Assembly: GCA_054661495.1 (NCBI GenBank)
Contig: BAAFSQ010000045.1
Span: 1 to 55,213, forward strand
Source of the DNA: Zygophlyctis sp. KS116
Taxonomy: Eukaryota > Chytridiomycota
Length of the DNA: 55,213 nt
Direction of reading: 5' to 3'
Numbering within the stretch: position 1 is the first letter of the stretch; every line of letters begins with the position of its first letter. The notes beneath the pieces were generated by a model. It did no database searches. It saw only the letters and a program-made list of their open reading frames with translations, and was not told the DNA's origin. Positions 22,994 through 32,200 of the stretch are shown here, piece by piece. Both the position numbers and the translations under genes were made by a program.

Positions 22994-24125
22994 ATGCTTC
23001 AATCGCTGCCCGATTGGAATCAGTTATTATCAAATGTGCAGGAATCTATTGCACTAAATAGAGAGTTGACTCAAAAGGTATTTTACTAATGCACTCAACT
23101 TAAAGGAAGCACATGGAATTAGAAAGCATTCCCCATATTTTATTGATAAGAAAAAAACTGTAATTTCATCTCAACTCATAATAGACTCCAAATTATTCAA
23201 ATGCACAAACCATCAATGGGATCCCAATATCTCAGTTAGTTTTCGGATCTAGAACTTGGTCAGTAAAGGAAACCATTGCTCTACAAAAGGCAATTGCAAG
23301 ACAGAGCTTAATGCAAAGTTTTGAAATACAAACTGAAAAATCAAACTTGGAGCTTTTAATTGAATCAAATAATTTTAATTTAGACTGGGATCAAGTATCT
23401 AGGGAAGTACAGTCTAGATCAGCTTTGGAATGCCAATCAGAATGGTTTTTTCACAAGTATCCATTGTTAAATTTTAAACCATTTACACAACAAGAATTAG
23501 AGAAATTAGAGAAATTAGTAGAGAAATACAAGGCTTCAAACTGGAATTTGATTGCAAGAGATTTAGGCGTAAGATTATCATTTTTAAAGTATATTAGAAT
23601 AGTAGAGTACCATGGCATGTTTATAAAACTTATGTACTGAAAATAAAAAAACTCAATAAATTGGGAAAATGGACAGATCAAGAAGATCAAATTTTAAAAG
23701 ATTCAGTTTCTAGATTAGGAGTTAAATCATGGATTTTGGTTGCAGCAAATTTACCTAATAGATCTGCCTCACAATGCTTACAGAGATGGAATTTCACTCT
23801 TTCTCCTAAAATTAAAAAAGGACGATGGTCTAAAGAAGAGGATGCTGCATTACTTGAAGGAATTAGAAAATACGGTCGAGGAAAATGGAAATTAATATCA
23901 TCTGTAGTACCTGGAAGAACAGATGCACAAATCAGAGAAAGATTTGAAAATGTACTAAATCCAGATTTAAATCGTGGACCGTGGTCCGTGTCTGAAAGAG
24001 AAACACTTACATCTCTTGTACAGACTATTGGACCTAAATGGTCAATTATATCACAAGAGCTGACTAATCGCACTGATAGCATGTGTAAAAGAGAATGGGA
24101 AAAAATCCAAAAGAAACGATTTTGA
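22994..24125 (+). CDS. SNAPC4: SNAPC4/SNAP190-like Myb protein
   Basis: Exons 22994-23077, 23106-23238, 23264-23568 and 23598-24125; introns of 28, 25 and 29 nt; 349 residues. The N-terminus has the PYFIDK segment seen in SNAPC4. Then come four to five Myb/SANT repeats with regularly spaced tryptophans: DWDQVSREV, NWNLIARDLGNSRVPW, GKWTDQEDQIL, GRWSKEEDAALL and GPWSVSERETL. SNAPC4 binds the proximal sequence element of snRNA promoters. It is much smaller than the human protein because the long C-terminal region is absent. Confidence 0.82.
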
Positions 24126-24173
24126 GTTTAAAATCTATTTTTAGTTAAGTTGTGGCGTAAGGTTTTTCTATAA

Positions 24174-25146
24174 ATGGAACAAGAGTACAGCCCGTCGTTG
24201 GAAAACATCCTTGAACAGAAATCACTTCGATGGATATTTGTAGGAGGAAAAGGAGGAGTTGGAAAGACTACAACCTCTTGCTCCTTGGCCACTCAATTGA
24301 GTTTTGTTCGTGAATCAGTGCTGTTGATTTCTACCGATCCGGCACATAATCTCTCTGATGCTTTCGGACAAAAATTTAACAAGGATCCAACTCTAGTAAA
24401 TGGATTTCCTAATCTTTATGCCATGGTAAAATCACAAATTTAAATCATAGGAAATTGATCCAACTTCCACAATGGAAGAAATGAATTCTCCTGGTGAAGA
24501 AGGAGGACTTGCATCTCATTTCCAGGACTTATCTCTATCTATTCCTGGAGTTGATGAAGCAATGTCTTTTGCGCAAGTTATGAAACTAGTTAAATCTATG
24601 GATTATGAATGTGTTGTATTTGATACAGCACCTACTGGACATACAATGAGATTTTTATCTTTTCCAACTGTTATGGATCAGGCATTAGGTAAATTATCCG
24701 AGCTTTCAGGAAGATTTGGACCAATGATACAAGGTTTGATGGGAGGAGACGCTGAAAATGATATATTTGGTAAAATGGCTTCAATGAGAACCACAATTCA
24801 AGAAGTTAATTCTCAATTCCAGAATCCTGATTTAACTACATTTGTCTGTGTTTGTATTCCAGAATTTCTAAGTTTATATGAAACTGAAAGAATGATTCAA
24901 GATCTGAATGGATTTAACATTGATACTCACAATATTGTCGTGAATCAATTATTGTATCCTAAAAAAGACTCTACTTGTGAACAATGTCTTGTTAGGGCTA
25001 AAATGCAAGCCAAATATTTGGATCAAATTGATGAATTATATGAAGATTTCCATGTTGTCAAGATGCCCTTATTAACTGTAGAAATACGTGGGCCTGAAAC
25101 TATAAAGAAATTCTCTAGAATGTTGATTGAACCCTATATTCCTTAA
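24174..25146 (+). CDS. GET3: Guided-entry tail-anchored protein ATPase Get3
   Basis: Exons 24174-24425 and 24451-25146 around a 25-nt intron; 315 residues, as in the family. The deviant P-loop [10 protein letters not shown] is at about residues 24-33, followed by switch [13 protein letters not shown], switch [13 protein letters not shown] and the CEQC pair that dimerises on zinc. It delivers tail-anchored membrane proteins to the ER. Confidence 0.97.
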
Positions 25147-25414
25147 ATTGGATTTTTAGGATTATAATCTCAAGTTTATTCTATATTCTTTATATTCTAT
25201 AGGGAAATAAAATCTTGATAAGTTTAATGTCTAGAGTAGCGTTCTAGGTCATACACCTTGACAATGCACATTACGGGAATTAAAGTTGAGGGTAGAGGAA
25301 TAAAGAAGTAAAACTTTAATTCTTTAACCGAGAAATTAAACTTTTACAGTTGTAAATCAGACAATTTTTAGTCTAAAGTTTGCTAGGTTTGAACCCTCAA
25401 AATTCTTTTAGAAA
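25147..25414. other. Intergenic region between GET3 and the surface-protein gene
   Basis: No gene recognised on either strand. AT-rich, with a T/A-tract region near 25175-25200. A ggtttgaaccc element at about 25387 resembles a tRNA T-arm but lacks the conserved C56 and an acceptor stem. Confidence 0.5.
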
Positions 25415-25858
25415 ATGAAATTTTTCATGAAATTTTTGTTAAATTTACTTGTCGTGCAATTTGTCTATTCCCAATCACTAGATTCTACCCTAACTGCATT
25501 ACAACAGTCTGCATATTCAATCCCTAATATACCATGCTCATCACAGATTCTCATGACTTTGAATGAAGTTGAAAATATTTACTCTTCAAAAGGATTAAAT
25601 CAAGAATTTCTATCCGCACTCTCAACTTTAAAAAATGTCTCTGGAGATTTACCCGCTGCAACTCAATTTAGAACTTTACTGGATGAATCTATCAAGGGTT
25701 ACACAGAATTAGAAAATTCAATAATATCTCTAAATACTACAGTCTTTAAAACAGGCCCTGGACTTCCTCTAGGATTTGGTAAAAAGTCTAATTCTTCAAG
25801 ATTGGAATTTAATTACGTAATTTGGACATTGTTTGTTTTATTTATTATAAATTTATAA
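25415..25858 (+). CDS. Small secreted protein, likely GPI-anchored
   Basis: A single-exon protein of 147 residues. It starts with a strong signal peptide (hydrophobic residues 5-18, then YSQS). It ends in a hydrophobic stretch after a polar Ser/Asn spacer (FGKKSNSSRLEFNYVIW), the layout of a GPI-anchor signal. One cysteine and a few N-glycosylation sequons lie in the mature part. No domain recognised; probably a lineage-specific surface protein. Confidence 0.7.
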   Translation: MKFFMKFLLNLLVVQFVYSQSLDSTLTALQQSAYSIPNIPCSSQILMTLNEVENIYSSKGLNQEFLSALSTLKNVSGDLPAATQFRTLLDESIKGYTELENSIISLNTTVFKTGPGLPLGFGKKSNSSRLEFNYVIWTLFVLFIINL

Positions 25859-25879
25859 ATTTAAAAGAATTTAAGTAGA

Positions 25880-26128
25880 ATGACTCTAGTAAAGGAATTG
25901 CAAGGAAAAGTATCTAGTATTTTATCAAGATTGGAACAAGTCAAGAAGAATGTAAAATCTGAAGAAATTTCAAAAATTCAAGATGAATTACATGAAATTG
26001 ATGAGAAATTCTCTAATGGAGTGATTTTAGAGTCTGATGGAACTATTGCTCCCGGACAAGGAGAATTGACAAGTGATATTAGTGATGCTCATGAGATTAT
26101 TGCAGATTTATTAGAGTCTATTGATTAA
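25880..26128 (+). CDS. Small acidic coiled-coil protein
   Basis: An 82-residue single-exon frame. The first 50 residues have a heptad-like pattern of Leu/Ile/Val with alternating charges. Next comes a short loop (DGTIAPGQGELT) and an acidic helical end. The starting context is AGAATG. The 3' end overlaps the AAGAB-like gene by 11 bp (26118-26128). No family recognised; adaptor subunits of membrane-trafficking complexes look like this, but so do many others. Confidence 0.6.
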   Translation: MTLVKELQGKVSSILSRLEQVKKNVKSEEISKIQDELHEIDEKFSNGVILESDGTIAPGQGELTSDISDAHEIIADLLESID

Positions 26129-26666
26129 GCATCTCATCAAGTAATAAAGCAAAGTCCTGAGCTTTTTGACTGAAACCTGATTCAGTCTTGAATTCCAGTA
26201 AACGTTCAAAGAGATCAAGAGGATCTTTGGAAATTGATTTTAGAGTCTTTTCAGGCCAATCAATGACTTGTAAGATATTCACCAATTCTAATAGAGCGTT
26301 TGGATCTTGAGGATTTACAGTAATAACTTTGGTGTTTTCTGAATCATCAATACTAGAATCACTAGAATTAATGTAAATTATAGTTAAACTGGGATCAATT
26401 AGAGTTGAAACATGGATATCATCAAGGATTACTGCTTGAATATTGCTGTTAATCTCTAAATTTGAATGTATTCTTGTGTATTCTAAAGGAGCAGTATAAT
26501 ATTTGTTATCAAGAGTTTTTAGAGAATATACTCGAGTTTCAAAGTCTCTATCTTTAAGTGGAAATACTGCGATTTGATTCATTCTTAGGACAGTAGGCTC
26601 GGTGGGTATCCTGAAACTTGCCCAATAAATATCAAAGATCAACCAATTCACTGAAAAATATGGCAT
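26118..26666 (-). CDS. AAGAB: AAGAB/p34/Irc6-like adaptin-binding protein
   Basis: The frame from the ATG at 26666 gives 182 residues. The region with VFPLKDRDF and LDNKYYTAPLEY matches the pseudo-GTPase domain of AAGAB. The C-terminal helix (DLFERLLEFKTESG...AQDFALLLDEML) matches its conserved C-terminus. The homologue is an AP-1/AP-2 assembly chaperone. The frame stays open about 40 codons upstream with plausible AAGAB-like residues but no ATG, so the true 5' end may be on an unseen upstream exon overlapping the HNH promoter. Confidence 0.65.
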   Translation of the reverse strand: MPYFSVNWLIFDIYWASFRIPTEPTVLRMNQIAVFPLKDRDFETRVYSLKTLDNKYYTAPLEYTRIHSNLEINSNIQAVILDDIHVSTLIDPSLTIIYINSSDSSIDDSENTKVITVNPQDPNALLELVNILQVIDWPEKTLKSISKDPLDLFERLLEFKTESGFSQKAQDFALLLDEMLNQ

Positions 26667-26767
26667 AGTATGTCGGACAGACTCCTTTCGAGTGGTGGGA
26701 CTATTGTCGGGATCATTACAGATCACAATTATCGTGGCGAGTGGCACCGATCGGTTCTTAAAATAAA

Positions 26768-27784
26768 ATGAATATTGCAGCAGAAACAAAACAGCTGCTA
26801 CAGCAATACTATGGGCTCTCTGAAGGACTTCCAGCGCAAAGAATAAAGTCTAAATGGATTCCGGAAAACAACTTTGGCTTCTTGCTCGGCATCATTGCCT
26901 ATGGAAATGATACCCATATCACTCAACTCCACAGCTTGCTGCAAAACAATCAGTTCAAAGATCAGGAACAGTATTTTATTGACTTAATGTTTAACTGGTA
27001 CATTAGGCCTTTTCACAAGAGCTACAATAATTCAGAATCCTGCCATACTTCAAGAAGCGGCTCTGCTGAAAATTTAGAGATAGTGTCAGAAGGAAGTTTG
27101 TTGAGTCATAATCATTTTAAATCAGCTATCTTAGCAAGGGATGGTGTATGTTTGTTTTGTTGGGATATTTTGAGATGTGAAGGCGCTCATATTATTGCTC
27201 AGAAGAACATTGGAATCGAGTATGATGAATCCTCAATTTTCCATCGAGCTGGTCTTACTCAGAAACACCAAGTGCAGAATGGTTTACTCTTGTGTAAAAA
27301 ATGTCACGATTTATTTGACATATTAAAACGATATGTGGATGTCTTGGATGGCAAGTTTATTGTGAAGGTGGTGAATGAGTCAAATGATCCGAAGAGTGAT
27401 TGGTACAAAGTGTGGGAAAAAAACACTAGAAAATTAGAAGCAGATCGAACGTTTTATAAAAAAGATTGGACTCTTATTGATAATCGCCCAGCGGTTGAGC
27501 CTAATGGACAAATGGCCTTGTATTTCATTAAAAATGATCCAAATCAACTACCCCATAGCGATGCATTAAAATTTCATAAGACGGCTTGTCTAATATGGAG
27601 AATGGCAGGTGGTTCTGAACCTGATGAAGAATACTGTTCTGATGATGATGATGATGAACAATGCCCGGTGGATACGGCTGCCTTAAGAAAACGGTTTAAT
27701 CTCCCAGCCCAGGATTCATCCTCAACTCTAAATCCTGACACTGAAATGGTCACATCTCTGAATCAGGTTACTAATTTGATTTAA
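26768..27784 (+). CDS. HNH endonuclease-domain protein
   Basis: A single-exon protein of 338 residues. A zinc-supported HNH core spans about 115-190: C128xxC131, H141 in GAHII, N171 in QNGLLL, and C176xxCH180 before DLFD. The nuclease residues are therefore intact. The N-terminal 110 residues are helical and unassigned. The C-terminal part carries an Asp-rich run (about 295-310). Its lack of introns and its composition differ from its neighbours. Proteins of this type are multicopy in several zoosporic and mycorrhizal fungi and have been linked to Crinkler-type effectors. Role here unknown. Confidence 0.8.
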   Translation: MNIAAETKQLLQQYYGLSEGLPAQRIKSKWIPENNFGFLLGIIAYGNDTHITQLHSLLQNNQFKDQEQYFIDLMFNWYIRPFHKSYNNSESCHTSRSGSAENLEIVSEGSLLSHNHFKSAILARDGVCLFCWDILRCEGAHIIAQKNIGIEYDESSIFHRAGLTQKHQVQNGLLLCKKCHDLFDILKRYVDVLDGKFIVKVVNESNDPKSDWYKVWEKNTRKLEADRTFYKKDWTLIDNRPAVEPNGQMALYFIKNDPNQLPHSDALKFHKTACLIWRMAGGSEPDEEYCSDDDDDEQCPVDTAALRKRFNLPAQDSSSTLNPDTEMVTSLNQVTNLI

Positions 27785-27901
27785 AATAAATAAATAATTA
27801 ATGTTGTTTTCGCATCAAAGTATCGTTGAAATACTGCATTATGCAGACTCTGATCGGTGGGTATCTTCCATATCGGCTAGGAAATTATCAAAGATCAAAG
27901 A

Positions 27902-28706
27902 ATGGAGTCTCAAATTATTCAGTATTTAAAATGTAGTATATGTAAAGATTTATTTGATACAGCAATGTCACTTTCATGCTCTCATACATTTTGTTCCCAA
28001 TGTATTAGAGTGTACACAAGCTGTAAAAGTAATTGTCCAACTTGTATGAGGGAAATCAAGGGGATTCATGAGCTCAGGAATGATAGATTGTTGGATGCTA
28101 TTGTTGAATTAGTCAAAAGAAAGGATAGCACTGATACTCTTCACGATTCTGGATATGGATCAGTAGAAAATGTAGAAAATGATTTAGAGCAAGATTCTGC
28201 AGAGATACAGCAAGAGCAGCCTGTCGAGTGTCCAATCTGTCATAACTATGTTATATTAAAGGATTTAAATACACATTTGGATTTGGGATGCAAGCAAGTT
28301 TCAAGTTTCTTTAAGAAAAAGTCAAAGGCTAGAGCTTTTAAACCAAGTGTTCCTTATTCTTGTTATAATGATAAGGAATTAAGAAGGTTGTTATCTGGAG
28401 ATGGACTATTGGCGAGTGGAGATCGTCAGACTCTGATTAAAAGACACTCTCAGTTTTTGCATATTCATAATTCAAATTTGGATAGATTGGATCCAAAACC
28501 GCAGGATTGGGTTCTTCAGCAGGTGGAAGACTGGGAAAGAAATGGTACATTTAGAAATTTACATTATAGTAATCGTCAAGTCAGTTCCTGCAAGTAATCA
28601 TTTAGAGAAATATAAAGAAGAATACGATGGATTAATTCAAGAAATTAAATCTAGATCAAGAAAACGTAGAAAAGTCCAAGATGATCAATTGGAAGATATT
28701 TTGTAA
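27902..28706 (+). CDS. RAD18: Postreplication repair E3 ubiquitin ligase RAD18
   Basis: Exons 27902-28579 and 28608-28706 with a 28-nt intron; 258 residues. Domains in order: RING-HC (C11 to C48), UBZ C2HC zinc finger (C110, C113, H125, C130) and SAP-like (about 153-190). A 22-nt intron with a different donor is also in frame and changes one residue. It monoubiquitinates PCNA with Rad6. It is shorter than yeast Rad18 (487). The stop is 3 bp from that of the convergent Chibby-like gene. Confidence 0.9.
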
Positions 28707-28709
28707 AAT

Positions 28710-29041
28710 CTAGATTTTGTTCTCGGAATCTTGTTTTTCCATGAGTCGGACAGAATCAAGTTTTGAAGTCGCAAGCTAAAACTCAAATTATTAATAAATT
28801 TACCATATCTAATAATACACTCACCTTGAATCTTAACAAGTGATTTTCTGCTTCCAAAGTACGATTACGTTCAGTCATTTGAGGATCTGCATTAATGATT
28901 TCACTCTCTGAATTCAAAATTGAATAAATTACCTTGAGTCCATAGTTTGTCTTGGTATTTTAATCTCAAATGTCCAAGATCCATGTCGATTGGACGGTTC
29001 GCGTCTTGACCCAAGTAGACATTGAGTGGCGAAGGAGTCAT
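28710..29041 (-). CDS. CBY1: Chibby-like ciliary protein
   Basis: Exons 28933-29041, 28825-28907 and 28710-28775; introns of 25 and 49 nt; 85 residues. The N-terminal half matches the Chibby beta-type block (GQDANRPIDMDLGHLRLKY followed by W). The C-terminal half matches its leucine-zipper coiled coil (LEAENHLLRFKL...RLMEKQDSE). In animals Chibby sits at the distal basal body and helps ciliary membrane docking. It is slightly shorter than human CBY1. All exons are too short to be found by simple open-frame searches. Confidence 0.75.
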
Positions 29042-29224
29042 TGGACTGGTAGGAGAAAGAATACTAGTAAATATTAAAAAACTCTAATACTTTGCATTTA
29101 ATCTTCTTGTACGATCTTTAACGTAATTCCAGGCCTCCATAAAAAATAATAGATCAATTCTCGGGCCATTTCCGTGGACGCACAATTTCTAGTGATATAA
29201 ACAGCCCAAAAATATTCGAAAAAA
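29042..29224. other. Spacer between Chibby-like and PI4K genes
   Basis: No gene supported. It holds the short 5' region of the Chibby-like gene and the 3' flank of PI4K, both on the minus strand. Confidence 0.5.
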
Positions 29225-32200
29225 TCAACGGAAAGGAATGCCGTTTTGCATGTATTGGAAGCGATCATACAGGCCACTGGAAGTAAACAGTATTCATATA
29301 TACCTTCTAGTATTTTCATGACTCGACTTGATTAATGAAATCATATAATCTGCAGCTGCTCGATCAGTCTTGTCCAACTGGAATCGATCGCGTAATTTTC
29401 TAATTGTAGATTCACCTATTCTTCAATTTGTTTTAATTTTACCTTTAAAGCAAGGTAGGCTAGAATCAGACATAAGAGAGACCATTTCTACGATTTCTTC
29501 TGCATAAGGACGACATGCCAAAAATGCTTTTACACATAGGCGGGAGTACTCTTTGTAAAGAGGAGCATTAACATCTCCACCCATTACTTGAACCATTTCA
29601 GCGGTTAGTTTAAAGGGAGAAACTTCCAAAATCCCACCACCTGGAGCTATAGAAAGCATAAACCCAAAATCTTCAATTTTTAATTTAAGTTCACTCACCT
29701 ATATGAATAATATGCCCTTCTTTATCAAACATAATGTTGCCATTGTGTCGATCTTTAATCTGCAGGATATAAGATATAACAGAGTATGCAGCATGGCTCT
29801 TTACAAACTCTTTTTGGGCATTTTGAAAACTTTGTGAAGCTTCGTTTCCAAATTCTGCCAAATACCAACTACAGCTAAATAATAGTATAACATACTCATA
29901 TAAATGATTGACCTTTTCTCTACCCATCATATCCCTTGAAATTGAATTTGGGATAACCTCAATCACGCCACACTGAATAATTAAATATAAATCATGTACA
30001 CCGGGCTGAGTAGCCAAGACTCTATAAGGAAATACATACATATCCAATCCTGCAGTGAGAAAAATGTTTTTAAATATAGCGATTATCTGCAAAGCTAGGA
30101 CATCCTGTCTACAATCATCACCCACTTTGAAAATAGATGACATCCAACGTTCTTTAACAGGTTCATCTGCTTCTGAATTATTTATTGAATCTTTGACAAG
30201 GAATGTTGCCATAAAAGGTGCCTGTTGTCAGAATTCTCAAACCTTAAACTTACTTTTGCGTGACTTTGTAATGGGCGACCTGAGGTATAGTCTATATCTA
30301 CGACAATACTATCTGGATTTGTTGGAAGGTATACACCTTCTTGGAATTTGACTTTTCGCAATTCTTGATCAATTTTTTTCTAGAGTCAGCAAACCAGTGA
30401 ATTCAAACCTTCTTGTCCGCTTTAGTAGCTCCTGATTGCACCAACGGCTTCAGAGAACCAGATATTCCAGTTATTTGATTAAAAAATGAAAACTCTCTTT
30501 CGTAAAATTCTCTATCCTTTGCCGAAAACGAGCCAAGGATCAATTCCAAAACTCTATCTAGTATAGGTTTTAACGAATCTGGCTATATAATTATACTAGA
30601 ATTTGTTTACTTGTAAACCTTCATCATCCTTACACATATTTGCCTTCATATTCCATATAATTTGATGCGCAAAAAGCGGCGATGATTTGGCTGCCTTCAA
30701 GATAAATCTCTCAATAAATCCTTCAAATTAAAAGGTTTCAGAAAGTACCATAAGAGTCATATCGAAGAGCCTGAACAAGCTGTGGTACATAAAAAAAGAC
30801 ATGATCAGTTGGATAATTTTCTAGCGTACGCACAGCATACTGCAGGACCCACGGATGAACTGATTTTTTGCACAACATGCCAATTGCCAGCACTGGAGAG
30901 TTAACAGCCCAAAATAGAAGATACTTATGTTAAAAATATTCAAAAAGGTACTCTCATTGACGAATTTTGGTCGATTTTAGATTTTTCCTTTAGCTTTAAA
31001 AGATATAATGCATTATCCATTCCACTGACAGTTACCTCTGATAAAAAGCTATATTTTGTTAATTCTTCGTCAATCATTTTTCTAGCCGAAGAAAAACGAT
31101 AACGAAGCTGAACTGCAACAGAAGGATTTATTGCCCATGCAGTCTTCACAAGCTCTTTCCATTTCATCTAAAGTATAAAACATAATAAATACATCACGAT
31201 CATGCGAAGATTGACTTGGCAAATTTGGTACAGTTCGGGGATTTGTAGGATTAATCCACGCAGAAATTCTATGAATTTCATTTTCCAATAAAGGAATCAA
31301 TAATATGATGGCTTTACTAAAGTTGACATACTGATTCAGAGTAATCATCCATTTTTTTGATTTGTCTGCTGAGCTGAAATTGATGGATTTAAGTGCTGTA
31401 TAGAAAGAAAATATTTCTTTAAATCCTTCTTCAGAGCAGTCGCCGTATCTAAGGAATTAAACGAATCAATAGTGAAATACATTGGTGCGTGTTCAAACCA
31501 TTTAAATGAATATTCAAAGACGCATGTCCAAATAAGAGCCGACTGTTTACAATCCTCGGCTTCTAACGCCAAGGATACTTCCAGTTGTAAATTACAAAGT
31601 GCAAACCAAACTTCTCTGGTTGACCAAGTATATCTATAAGATTAAAATTTCACCTTAAGTAACATACTGTTGATTAGAGACAAATGAAGCAACTGTTTGG
31701 ACAAAATCAGCATACGGCTGAATTTTAGCAACTCCTAAGAATTTGTCCGTTTTAAAACTATGTAAAAACATTCGGACTATCTGAAGATGCACACTAGATA
31801 TGTTACCATTTTCGACTTGACGATCTGTAGATCCATAAGTTATCTTACTATGGAAAGGATGCAAACTTCTAGCTACTTAACTACAAAAAATACATGGTTG
31901 GTTTAGAATAAATTCCCAATTTTTTTTGATATGATAGCTGCCATAGCTTTCTTAGATTTTCTAAAATCAGTGCAGTTCTAGCGGGTTTTGCAGATAATAC
32001 CCAATAAAGTGTATTTAACAATATTTTCACACTGGCAGCATCGAAAATTATGATAGCTTTCTGACAAATATAATTTAAAAGGCCAAAATCATCCTGTCCC
32101 ATCAATTCTAAGAATAAATTACATGATTAGGATATGCCATTATCGAAGCAGCTCTGTAAAGTGTAATGGCTAGTTTCTCTAAGTCAATGTTTGATTTTTG

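Noticed and set aside
23239-23263. An 18-nt intron model in SNAPC4
   Set aside because: It leaves the wrong phase; the 25-nt intron 23239-23263 keeps frame and the family pattern.
25380-25414. T-arm-like ggtttgaaccc suggesting a tRNA
   Set aside because: The loop lacks the invariant C56 and no acceptor, D or anticodon stems can be formed around it.
29098-29224. Extension of the PI4K reading frame past the kinase end
   Set aside because: The true last exon is reached by a 27-nt intron and ends in the conserved YDRFQ...NGIPF terminus with TGA at 29225-29227; the remaining frame is intron read-through.
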